The notes beneath the pieces are model-generated. The model was not told where the DNA came from and ran no database searches. It worked only from the letters and a program-made list of their open reading frames with translations. DNA of 64,000 bases from Bacilli bacterium (GTDB taxonomy: Bacteria; Bacillota_I; Bacilli_A; RF39; UBA660): NCBI GenBank assembly GCA_017436345.1, contig JAFSDH010000004.1, forward strand, positions 264,084-328,083, in the 5' to 3' direction. The position numbers and the translations under genes are program-made. Positions 17,378 through 25,369 of the stretch are shown one piece after another. Each line of letters begins with the position of its first letter. Positions within the stretch are counted from its first letter, which is position 1.

Positions 17378-18052
17378 ATGGAAAAAGGTAAATTAATTGT
17401 AATTGAAGGAACTGATTGTTCTGGTAAAGAAACACAATCAAAATTATTAGAAGAAAATTTAAATAAATTAGGACATAAAGTTTATCGTATGGGATTTCCT
17501 AAATATGAAACACCAACAGGAAAAATAGTAGGTGGATGTTACTTGGGAAAACCAGAAATAAGTGAATCATTATTTAAAGAAGGCGCTAATAGTGTAGATC
17601 CTAAGGTTGCTTGTTTATATTATGCAGCGGATCGTAAATACAATATAAAAGAAGCCTTAGATTATTTAGAAAAAGGATATTTTGTTATTCTTGATCGTTA
17701 CACTACATCTAATATGGCACACCAAGGTGGAAAAATTTTAGATAAAGATGAAAGAATAAACATGTATCAATGGATTGATCGCTTAGAATATTGGTTATTA
17801 GGACTTCCTAAACCAGATATTACTATCTTTTTACATATGCCATATGAACAATCTTTAGAATTAAAAAAGAATCGTGAGTTCCTAGATGAACACGAAAAAA
17901 ATCCAGAACATCTTAAACATGCTGAAGCATCTTATATTGAACTTTCTGAGTTATATAACTGGAGTACAATTAAATGTGTTAAGGATAATAACATAAGAAC
18001 AATAGAAGATATAAGTAAAGATGTATTAAAAATTGTTTTAGAAGAAGAGTAA
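17378..18052 (+). CDS. tmk: Thymidylate kinase-like protein
   Basis: Probable dTMP kinase completing the dTMP to dTDP step after ThyA. P-loop EGTDCSGKETQ, the DRY motif in ILDRYTTSNMAHQGG, and a lid region with ELKKNREF. In the P-loop the Ser/Thr after Lys is replaced by Glu (GKET), seen here directly; a related deviation (GKAT) is familiar in some thymidylate kinases. Length (224) is slightly above normal. It begins one base after the dfrA stop. Confidence 0.85.
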   Translation: MEKGKLIVIEGTDCSGKETQSKLLEENLNKLGHKVYRMGFPKYETPTGKIVGGCYLGKPEISESLFKEGANSVDPKVACLYYAADRKYNIKEALDYLEKGYFVILDRYTTSNMAHQGGKILDKDERINMYQWIDRLEYWLLGLPKPDITIFLHMPYEQSLELKKNREFLDEHEKNPEHLKHAEASYIELSELYNWSTIKCVKDNNIRTIEDISKDVLKIVLEEE

Positions 18053-18066
18053 TCTTCTTTTTTTTG
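18041..18066 (+). terminator. Terminator after tmk
   Basis: AAGAAGA / TCTTCTT stem with GTAA loop and a T-run; overlaps the end of the coding region. Confidence 0.8.
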
Positions 18067-18073
18067 TAATAAA

Positions 18074-18097
18074 AAAAGTAATCATTTGATTACTTTT
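18074..18097 (-). terminator. Terminator of the GspE-like gene
   Basis: AAAAGTAATC / GATTACTTTT stem with a four-base loop. On the minus strand it is followed by a T-run. Confidence 0.85.
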
Positions 18098-19928
18098 AAT
18101 CTTTATTTATCTTTTCTAAATCATCTTGAACAACATCATTTATTGAAGGACCAATATCTGAATACGCATCAATTAATTCTAATATTTCTTTATAATTAAA
18201 TTCGACATTATTTAAATCTAATAAAGTTTTATTTTCAAATACGTCATCATTATATCCACCAATAACATTATCAAGACTATTATTTTCCATCAAGACAACT
18301 TCATCATTATCTTTTATTTCAGGAAGATTATTTATTTCATAACCAATAATTTCAGAATCATCAGTAAGACCTAAATCATTAACTAAATCATTATCGTCAA
18401 ATGCATCAATTAATTCAAGACTAGCAAGTTCTTCCTTCATTTTTTCTCTTTCAACTATCAAATCTTCTTTCATAATTTTTTGATTTTCAAGAATAAAGAA
18501 TTTAACAAATTCTGGATCACTAGGAGATAACTTCTTATTAAATTTCCAATCAAATTCTTCGATAGTGAAGATAGAAGTATCAATAGTAGGTAAGTCACCA
18601 TCATCTTGAACATCAATATCGATAAGATCAAGTTCATCATCAAATGTACCATCAAAGTCTTGCCATCCTTCATCTTCTTGTACATCTGCTTTTTTCTCTT
18701 CTTCTCTAATACCCATTTCAGATTTAATAGCATTATCTAAATCAATATCAATATCAACTACACGATATATTTCTTGGAAAGTAGTGTGACCAAGTAAAAC
18801 TTTTTGTAGAGCATCTTGTAATAGAGTAGTTGTTTCACCAGTACCATACACTTCATCTCTTAATTGATCTTTTTCAATTCTAGCATCAGATATCAAGTCG
18901 CTTAATCTTTCAGAAATATATAAAACTTCATGAATAGCAATACGTCCTGTAAAACCACCATGACATTCATCACAACCAACAGGTTCATAAATTTCTCTAA
19001 CTTTTTTATGAAGAACTCTTGCAAACATATAACGTTCATATTTAGTTGTCGGTCTAAGTTTTTTACACTTATTACAAAGTGTTCTTGCAAGTCTTTGAGA
19101 AATAATTCCAACAACAGAAGTAGCAACCATGTATCTTTCAACACCCATATCAAATAAACGTTCAAGAGTTGCAAGTGCATTATTAGTATGGATTGTAGAT
19201 AAAACTAAGTGCCCAGTAATAGCGGCACGAACAGCAATTTGAGCAGTTTCTTCATCACGCATTTCCCCAATAAGAATAACGTTCGGGTCTTGACGTAAGA
19301 TAGATCTTAAAGCTGCGGCGAAAGTCATACCAATTTCACTATTAACTTGAACTTGGTTTATACCTTCAATATTCATTTCTATCGGATCTTCAACAGTAAT
19401 AACGTTTGTTTCTTCTTTATTTAAAGCTGATAACATCGAATAAGTAGTTGTAGATTTACCAGAACCAGTAGCCCCAGTAACTAGAATAATACCATTCGGT
19501 ACAGCTAACATTTTTTCTATTTTTCTAAAGTTATTAGGAGTAAATCCTAAACCATCTAAACCACTAAGACCTTTTTGGAAGTCTAAGATACGGATAACGC
19601 ATTTTTCACCTTCATTAGTAGGAAGAATAGATACACGCATATCTAAATCTCTTCCACCAATACGTCCTTTAATCGCACCATCTTGTGGCAAACGTGTTTC
19701 TGTAATATTCATCGCAGAAACTAACTTTATTCTTGTTATTAAATTTCTTTCGTATACTTTAGGTACTACAGAGTGATTATGTAAATCACCATCAACCCTC
19801 ATACGAACCATCAGCGCATCTTCCAAGGGGTCAAAATGGATATCACTGGCCCTATGTTGTGCTGCATATAATATAATTTGGTTAACGATATCAACTATCG
19901 GAACCTTGACGAAATCATACTCTACCAT
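18096..19928 (-). CDS. GspE/PilB-type assembly ATPase with long acidic C-terminal extension
   Basis: Hexameric ATPase of type II secretion/type IV pilus-like machines. The core spans residues ~1-395: ASDIHFDP, Walker A GATGSGKST (152-160), Asp box TVEDPIE, Walker B ILIGEMRD, His box TGHLVLSTIHTNN and a four-Cys zinc site (CNKC, then CDECHGG). The usual N-terminal platform domain is absent. After ~395 comes a ~215-residue strongly acidic, low-complexity tail rich in D/E, not part of the known family. GGGG precedes ATG 19928. No GspF, peptidase or further machinery is in the window; partners may be the divergent prepilin genes. Confidence 0.9.
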   Translation of the reverse strand: MVEYDFVKVPIVDIVNQIILYAAQHRASDIHFDPLEDALMVRMRVDGDLHNHSVVPKVYERNLITRIKLVSAMNITETRLPQDGAIKGRIGGRDLDMRVSILPTNEGEKCVIRILDFQKGLSGLDGLGFTPNNFRKIEKMLAVPNGIILVTGATGSGKSTTTYSMLSALNKEETNVITVEDPIEMNIEGINQVQVNSEIGMTFAAALRSILRQDPNVILIGEMRDEETAQIAVRAAITGHLVLSTIHTNNALATLERLFDMGVERYMVATSVVGIISQRLARTLCNKCKKLRPTTKYERYMFARVLHKKVREIYEPVGCDECHGGFTGRIAIHEVLYISERLSDLISDARIEKDQLRDEVYGTGETTTLLQDALQKVLLGHTTFQEIYRVVDIDIDLDNAIKSEMGIREEEKKADVQEDEGWQDFDGTFDDELDLIDIDVQDDGDLPTIDTSIFTIEEFDWKFNKKLSPSDPEFVKFFILENQKIMKEDLIVEREKMKEELASLELIDAFDDNDLVNDLGLTDDSEIIGYEINNLPEIKDNDEVVLMENNSLDNVIGGYNDDVFENKTLLDLNNVEFNYKEILELIDAYSDIGPSINDVVQDDLEKINKD

Positions 19929-19976
19929 AAATTTTTGCCCCTTTTTAAACTTCTGTCTAGTATTTTACTCTAGTTT

Positions 19977-19990
19977 ATTATATAATAATT
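19977..19990. promoter_or_regulatory. Palindromic shared -10 region between the ATPase and prepilin genes
   Basis: TTATTATATAATAA is a perfect 14-bp palindrome that places TATAAT on both strands, midway in the 97-base divergent intergenic region. Neither side has a convincing -35. Confidence 0.45.
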
Positions 19991-20025
19991 TCAGAATATA
20001 ATCAATAAAGGTAAGTGATTTTTTT

Positions 20026-20574
20026 ATGAAAAAAAGAAATGAAAAGGGATTTTTATTAGCAGAGTCAATCATAGTAGGTGTTTTCGTGTTATCACTTTTT
20101 ACATTTTTATTTGTAAATATCATTCCACTAGTTGGTGAATATGAAAATGAGGAAAAATATGACACGATTTCAAGTGTTTATAATACTAATTTGATTAGAA
20201 GTATGATTATGGGAGATGCTAATGTAAATGATATTTTGAAGTTAACTCAAGCTAGCGGAACAGTTAACACATATAACGTATTTACAGGTGACTCTATATG
20301 TAATAGATTAGATAAGAAAAATTTCTGTAAAAAATTATTGAATTCGACATATCTAGATGTTCATAGTATCTATATAACTTGGTATCGAACTAACAAAATC
20401 AAAGATGATGTTAAAAACCATCCACATAATTTTCCGCGTGCTGTTCGTGATTATGTTGAAAGTATGGATAAATATACACAACCAGCTGGAGATACATATG
20501 ATAAATATAAAAGAGTAATAGTATATTATAATGATGGTACTTTTGCTAATTTAGAAATAAAGGTTAAGGAATAG
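20026..20574 (+). CDS. Type IV prepilin-like protein (minor pilin)
   Basis: A 182-residue protein with a class III (prepilin) signal: basic MKKRNEKG, cleavage after Gly, then FLLAESIIVG with Glu at mature position 5 and a hydrophobic helix of ~20 residues. The exposed domain contains two cysteines (CNRLDKKNFCKK) that could form a disulfide and ends in beta strands (RVIVYYNDGTFANLEIKV). It is first in a two-gene unit, divergent from the ATPase. Confidence 0.82.
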   Translation: MKKRNEKGFLLAESIIVGVFVLSLFTFLFVNIIPLVGEYENEEKYDTISSVYNTNLIRSMIMGDANVNDILKLTQASGTVNTYNVFTGDSICNRLDKKNFCKKLLNSTYLDVHSIYITWYRTNKIKDDVKNHPHNFPRAVRDYVESMDKYTQPAGDTYDKYKRVIVYYNDGTFANLEIKVKE

Positions 20575-20585
20575 GAGATGTTAAA

Positions 20586-22271
20586 ATGAAAAAACTAAAT
20601 AATAAAGGTTTTACAGTTGTTGAATTAACACTAAGTTTCTTATTTGTTTTTACTTTGGCATTTTCTATGTACGAATTATTATTTAACTATCGTACAAAAC
20701 AAAATGAAGAAGCTATTAAAGCTGAACTAGTCGATTATAGTAATCAAGTAGTACTCGCAATTCAAAATGATATTAGTGAAAGAACATTAAAAAACATTGA
20801 TTATTGCATGGCTGGTGGAAGTGTAATTGATAAATGTTTATTATTAAATTTTAATGATAGTACAACAAAACAATTATCAGTAGAAAAAAGAGATTATGAA
20901 TATGATGGCGAGCTATATAAGATAAGTTATATAAATTATGGGGGAATTTATTATGAATCTCCTGATGCTCTTTTATTAGATTATAGACCAAATTATATGC
21001 TATACAATACATATGAAGCAGATAATTTAGAAGATGATAATGTAAATGTTTATAAAATCTCTATACCAATTTATCATAATGATTTAGAAGGTAATTATGG
21101 AGTAGAAATTGTTGCTGTTGGTTATGATTATGAAGAACCAGAAATAAAAAGTGGTGGAGTTAATACTTTTAATCCTAGTCCTGAAAATGGGAATGTAGCT
21201 ATTTATTACGCGAGTGATCAGTCTTTATCATTTATTAATACTACTGAAACCATTTCAGTCGGTGATACTTATTCGGGGAAAGTGATATCTAAATTATATG
21301 TAGGTTTTGAAGATGAATCATTTAACTCAACAACGGTTCCATGGGCTAGTATAAAAAGTAGTGTAAAGTCTGTCGAAATTAAAACAAAAATATCACCAAC
21401 TAGTACGTCTAATTGGTTTAATGGGTTTGTAAATTGTTCTAGTTTTGACGTAGCAAATTTAGATTTATCTAATACAACGAATATGTCTCATATGTTTTAT
21501 TCAGCAGGAGAAAACGTAACTGGAACATTTAAAATAACAGGAATGGAAGATTGGGACACTTCGAAAGTTACCAATATGGCGCATCTTTTTTATCATACTG
21601 GACAAAATGCTAGTAATTATAATATAGGAGATTTAAGCAAATGGAATACATCTAAAGTAGAATATATGCAATCTATGTTTAATCGTGCTGCAGAACAAGC
21701 TTCAACATTTAATATTGGTAATTTAAAAAACTGGAATACAAGTAATGTTACTTCAATGGCTTATATGTTTTACCACGCTGGTAACATTGCATCAACTTGG
21801 AATATAGGTGATTTAAGTAGTTGGAATACAGCTAAAGTAACTAACATGTATGATTTGTTTGCAGCAACAGGAACAAATGCTACAACATGGAATATCGGTA
21901 ACTTGAGTAATTGGAATACAGCTAATGTTACTGATATGGGATATATGTTCTATAAAACAGGATATAGCGCTACATCATATAATTTAGGTAATTTATCGAA
22001 TTGGAATACCGCTAAAGTAACTAACATGAATCAAATGTTTTGTCATAGTGGTTATGTAGCTTCAACATTTACCATTTCATCATCAACAAAATTGAATTGG
22101 AATACAGCAAATGTTACAAATATGGATCAAATGTTTAATGATGCAGGTAAAAATGCAACGTATACATTAGATTTATCTTCATGGAATGTTAATAAAGTAG
22201 AAAGTGCTTTACATACACATTTTAATAATAGTGTAGAAAGCAAAATAACCGCACCTAACTGGGTTAGTTAA
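20586..22271 (+). CDS. Prepilin fused to BspA/DUF285-type repeats (putative pilus adhesin)
   Basis: A 561-residue protein. Residues 1-30 are a prepilin signal (LNNKG then FTVVELTLSF, Glu at +5). A pilin-like domain runs to ~200, a linker with EISVGDTYSGKVIS-type beta segment follows, and from ~325 come eight copies of a W[ND]T[SA][KN]VTNMxxMF unit, the DUF285/BspA-like leucine-rich surface repeat. Period is 30 residues, longer than the common ~25, owing to an added GxNAStWNIG segment. It ends TAPNWVS without a membrane anchor. The combination suggests an adhesive subunit carried by a pilus; that is inference. Its stop overlaps the convergent ylbJ stop. Confidence 0.85.
   Translation: MKKLNNKGFTVVELTLSFLFVFTLAFSMYELLFNYRTKQNEEAIKAELVDYSNQVVLAIQNDISERTLKNIDYCMAGGSVIDKCLLLNFNDSTTKQLSVEKRDYEYDGELYKISYINYGGIYYESPDALLLDYRPNYMLYNTYEADNLEDDNVNVYKISIPIYHNDLEGNYGVEIVAVGYDYEEPEIKSGGVNTFNPSPENGNVAIYYASDQSLSFINTTETISVGDTYSGKVISKLYVGFEDESFNSTTVPWASIKSSVKSVEIKTKISPTSTSNWFNGFVNCSSFDVANLDLSNTTNMSHMFYSAGENVTGTFKITGMEDWDTSKVTNMAHLFYHTGQNASNYNIGDLSKWNTSKVEYMQSMFNRAAEQASTFNIGNLKNWNTSNVTSMAYMFYHAGNIASTWNIGDLSSWNTAKVTNMYDLFAATGTNATTWNIGNLSNWNTANVTDMGYMFYKTGYSATSYNLGNLSNWNTAKVTNMNQMFCHSGYVASTFTISSSTKLNWNTANVTNMDQMFNDAGKNATYTLDLSSWNVNKVESALHTHFNNSVESKITAPNWVS
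21552..22184 (+). repeat. 90-bp coding tandem repeats (30-residue DUF285-like units)
   Basis: The Trp codon of each unit falls at 21552, 21642, 21732, 21822, 21912 and 22002, exactly 90 bases apart, then at 22098 and 22182 after a two-residue insertion. Units are similar but not identical, so the array is not a fresh slippage product. Confidence 0.92.
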
Positions 22272-23223
22272 TAAAGATATTAAATAAAATATATACAAGA
22301 ATTATTGATATGAAAGAATGAAACATTCTAGCAATCAAAAAATTCTTGTATTTTATTTTGCTATTACTAATAATACTAGAAACTTGTAGATGAACAGTTA
22401 ATCCTCCAAAAGAAATAAAAAAAGTAATTAATATTGTTTTTATTAATAAAGAAAGACTACTATTTGATACAAATTTAATTCCTTGAGTCATTTCAAGTAT
22501 ACCTTTACTAAATAAAATTAAGTTATCATTAACTGGTAATAATGTAATTAAATTAGATAATATTAAAAATATAATTATTGTACCAAGTAAAAGAATTAAT
22601 ATATCAATTGTTTTATATATTGCATCAGTCAAAATAGTTATAAAATTATTCTTATTATTAATTCTTTTATTATGCATAAGATTAATAGCTTTTTTAAAAG
22701 AAACTTTATATTTATTTTTAATTTTTTTCTTTCTAAAACAAATACCAATAATAATATTACCTAAATAATGAGAAATAAGTATTAAATAACTAACAAATAT
22801 ATTATTAAGTAAAATACCTATTGTTCCAATAATAAATAATGGATTAGAAAAATGTGTGAATCTAATAAGGTGATTAGCTTCATCATCAGAAATAATATTA
22901 TTATCTAACAATTGTCTTGTATATTTACTTCCAGAAGGAAAACCAGAAAAGATACTGCCTAGGAAAGCAAAACTAGCATTTCCAGATAAGCCAAAAAGAC
23001 TCATGAAATTTCTAAAAAATTCACTAAGAAAATCATTAAACCCATAATTTATAAGTAATTCTGAAATTATGAAAAAAGGAAATAAAGAAGGAAAAACGTT
23101 ATACAACCAAATATTTAATCCTAGTAAAACACTATTAATAGTATCTTTAGGTAAAAATAAAAAAGATAGTAATATTAATAAAAAAAAGATAATAATCATA
23201 ATACTTTTTAATTTAGGTTTCAT
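22264..23223 (-). CDS. ylbJ: Sporulation integral membrane protein YlbJ
   Basis: A 319-residue polytopic protein (about eight hydrophobic segments). It has the YlbJ pattern NVFPSLFPFFIISELLINYG, then LFGLSGNASFAFLGSIFSGFPSGSKYTRQLL, the repeated gate-like half, and late SFGGLTVHLQVSSI. YlbJ is needed for spore formation in Bacillus. Start ATG 23223 follows AGAGAGGA. It lies divergent from the PDZ-Lon gene, which in Bacillus (ylbL) is a near neighbour of ylbJ. The 3' end overlaps the pilin-fusion stop by 8 bases. Confidence 0.87.
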   Translation of the reverse strand: MKPKLKSIMIIIFFLLILLSFLFLPKDTINSVLLGLNIWLYNVFPSLFPFFIISELLINYGFNDFLSEFFRNFMSLFGLSGNASFAFLGSIFSGFPSGSKYTRQLLDNNIISDDEANHLIRFTHFSNPLFIIGTIGILLNNIFVSYLILISHYLGNIIIGICFRKKKIKNKYKVSFKKAINLMHNKRINNKNNFITILTDAIYKTIDILILLLGTIIIFLILSNLITLLPVNDNLILFSKGILEMTQGIKFVSNSSLSLLIKTILITFFISFGGLTVHLQVSSIISNSKIKYKNFLIARMFHSFISIILVYILFNIFIN

Positions 23224-23238
23224 AAAATCCTCTCTTTT

Positions 23239-23247
23239 TGTTATAAT
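23239..23247 (+). promoter_or_regulatory. Extended -10 promoter of the ylbL-like gene
   Basis: TGTTATAAT box 20 bases before ATG 23268. Confidence 0.6.
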
Positions 23248-23267
23248 TAATATAGGACGTGATAATA

Positions 23268-24293
23268 ATGCTTAAAAAAATATATGCAAGTATAGAAAAA
23301 TATATTAATGATAATGTAAAAGAATTAATCTTCTTATTAGGATTTTATGTTTTTATGACATATCCCTTACCATATTTTATCTTAGTATCAGGTGGTACAA
23401 TCGATGTAAGTGATAGAGTTGAAATAGTAGATGAATATGATCAAAAAGGAAGTTTTAATTTAGCATATGTAAATGAATTAAGAGGAACTTTTCCAACTGT
23501 TATGTTAAGCTATATAATTCCTACATGGACGTTATATGAAGAATCAGATTATACAGCTGATGAAACAGAAAGTTTAGAAGATATAAGTATGCGAGACTAT
23601 CTTTCTTTAAAAGAGTCTCAACAAAACTCTGTAAAAATTGCCTATGAGGCAGCAGGTAAAAAATTTGAAATAAAATCTGAAAATTATTATATTTATTATG
23701 TAGTTGATTTTGTAAAAGAATATTCAAGTTTGAAAGTAGGAGATAAATTATTATCTTACGATGGTATAAAAATAGATGATATTGCTGATTATAGAGAATA
23801 CATCGATAAAAAAGAAATTGGCGAAGAAATAAAAATAGAATATGAAAGAAATAATAAAAAATATGAAACGATTTTAAAAGTATATGAAGAAGAAAAAGAA
23901 AAGTATACTGGAATAATGGTTTATACATTATATGATTATGTTACTGATCCAACAATAGAATTTTCTTTTAATGAAAATGAAAGTGGATCAAGCGGAGGAC
24001 TTACTCTTTCTTTAGCTATATACAACAAACTAACAAAAAATGATATTACAAAAGGATTAAAGATCGTAGGCACCGGAACTATTGAAGCAGATGGAAGTGT
24101 TGGTGAAATTGGTGGTGTTGAATATAAATTAAAAGGTGCTATTAAAGCAAAAGCTGATATTTTTATCGTACCAACAGGAAATAATTATAAAGACGCTGTT
24201 AAAGAAAAAGAAAAACATAATTATGATATTGATATCATAGAAGTATCAACGTTTAACGACGCATTAAAAAAACTAAAAGACTATCAAAAATAG
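23268..24293 (+). CDS. ylbL: PDZ-Lon family serine protease (YlbL-like)
   Basis: Membrane-anchored protease with one N-terminal hydrophobic helix (LIFLLGFYVFMTYPLPYFIL), a PDZ-like segment (LKVGDKLLSYDGIKIDD, residues ~155-215) and a C-terminal Lon-type domain. Catalytic Ser lies in ESGSSGGLTLSLAIY, catalytic Lys in EYKLKGAIKAKADIF, and VGTGTIEADGSVGEIGGV is the conserved beta region. The active site should face outward. ATG 23268 is preferred to an in-frame GTG at 23259 because AGGA is too close to the latter. Confidence 0.9.
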   Translation: MLKKIYASIEKYINDNVKELIFLLGFYVFMTYPLPYFILVSGGTIDVSDRVEIVDEYDQKGSFNLAYVNELRGTFPTVMLSYIIPTWTLYEESDYTADETESLEDISMRDYLSLKESQQNSVKIAYEAAGKKFEIKSENYYIYYVVDFVKEYSSLKVGDKLLSYDGIKIDDIADYREYIDKKEIGEEIKIEYERNNKKYETILKVYEEEKEKYTGIMVYTLYDYVTDPTIEFSFNENESGSSGGLTLSLAIYNKLTKNDITKGLKIVGTGTIEADGSVGEIGGVEYKLKGAIKAKADIFIVPTGNNYKDAVKEKEKHNYDIDIIEVSTFNDALKKLKDYQK

Positions 24294-24301
24294 TCTTTTT
24301 T
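24275..24301 (+). terminator. Terminator after ylbL-like gene
   Basis: AAAAGACTA / TAGTCTTTT stem with a TCAAAAA loop, then T-run. Confidence 0.85.
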
Positions 24302-24302
24302 A

Positions 24303-24331
24303 TTGAAAAAAACTCGAACATGTGTTATAAT
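24303..24331 (+). promoter_or_regulatory. Promoter of the acyltransferase gene
   Basis: TTGAAA (24303-24308), 17 bases, TATAAT (24326-24331) with TGT before it. It begins immediately after the preceding terminator. Confidence 0.78.
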
Positions 24332-24354
24332 TTAGGCAGTTATGGGGGATGGGT

Positions 24355-25299
24355 ATGAAGAACTTTGGATTAAGTAATGTAAAAATTGCAAATGTAGAAA
24401 ATTTTACAACTGATGTTGGAATGAAATTAAGAAGAACAATAAATAAACCATTTAGAGCAATTTTAAAAATGGCTACAAAAAGAGAAATAATAGTAGATAG
24501 ATATCCAAAATTACCAAAAGGAAAAAACTATATTTTTGCATCAACTCATTCGTTTGATGAAGATATAATTGCCAATCTTGCAACAATTGATCGAAATGCA
24601 TATGTTTTAATGGGAACAACAGATCAAATAGATCACAATCCACAAATGTATGCGGCATGGCTGAATGGAATGATTTATGTTGATAGACAAGATAAAGAAA
24701 GTAGGAAAATGTCTGTCGAAAAAATGAAAAGAGTATTAAAGTTTGGAAGCAGTGTTTTAGTATTTCCTGAAGGCGGATGGAATAATACAGAAAATCTATT
24801 GTGTCAAAAATTATTTGCCAGTCCATATATTTTAGCAAAAGAAACTGGGTGTGAAGTTGTTCCAATTTCAGCATTCAACGAGCATGGATCAAACAAAATA
24901 TTTATTAGTGTCGGCGATCCTATAGATTTAACTAAATATGATAAAGTTGAGGCTCTAGATATATTACGAGATAAAATGGGTAGCATGATGTTTGAAGCTA
25001 TTGAAAAGCATTCCACACCATTGAAAAGAGAAGAATTAACAGGAGATATTCATCTTAAATTTATGGAAGAAAGACGAAAAGAATATATGAGAGTTAATTG
25101 GACTCGTGATGTATGGGATGAAGAATTAACTGTGTATAAAAGTAAAGAAACAATTACACCTGAAGAAGTTTGGGATTGTGTAGATAACATAAAAATAGAT
25201 AAAAATAATGCAAATGTTTTTGCTCCAATTTTAGTTAAAAGATTAGAACACAAAAAATATGACTTTAAAAAATATATGAAGGATAATTGGAATAAATAA
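24355..25299 (+). CDS. PlsC-like glycerolipid acyltransferase
   Basis: The acyltransferase signature HX4D is present as THSFDED, with LNGMIYVDRQ and FPEGGWN as the second and third motifs, in the order expected for 1-acyl-glycerol-3-phosphate acyltransferases. The 314-residue protein is longer than PlsC, with a C-terminal ~110-residue extension rich in charged residues (EERRKEYMRVNWTRDVWDEE). There is no obvious membrane helix, so it would associate peripherally. ATG 24355 lies five bases after GGGGGA; ATG 24349 overlaps the site and is less likely. Confidence 0.8.
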   Translation: MKNFGLSNVKIANVENFTTDVGMKLRRTINKPFRAILKMATKREIIVDRYPKLPKGKNYIFASTHSFDEDIIANLATIDRNAYVLMGTTDQIDHNPQMYAAWLNGMIYVDRQDKESRKMSVEKMKRVLKFGSSVLVFPEGGWNNTENLLCQKLFASPYILAKETGCEVVPISAFNEHGSNKIFISVGDPIDLTKYDKVEALDILRDKMGSMMFEAIEKHSTPLKREELTGDIHLKFMEERRKEYMRVNWTRDVWDEELTVYKSKETITPEEVWDCVDNIKIDKNNANVFAPILVKRLEHKKYDFKKYMKDNWNK

Positions 25300-25331
25300 A
25301 AAATATATAGTTCATACTATATATTTTTTTT
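25298..25331 (+). terminator. Terminator after the acyltransferase
   Basis: AAAAAATATATAGT / ACTATATATTTTTT stem with a four-base loop and T-run. Confidence 0.88.
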
Positions 25332-25337
25332 ATTATT

Positions 25338-25346
25338 TGATATAAT
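25338..25346 (+). promoter_or_regulatory. Extended -10 promoter of the hybrid kinase gene
   Basis: TGATATAAT box following the terminator U-run by seven bases. Confidence 0.6.
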
Positions 25347-25369
25347 TATAACGAAAGTAGGATGATAAT

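Noticed and set aside
18470..19180. Several minus- and plus-strand frames across the GspE-like gene
   Set aside because: All are out-of-frame shadows of the ATPase, with no starts of their own and low-complexity products.
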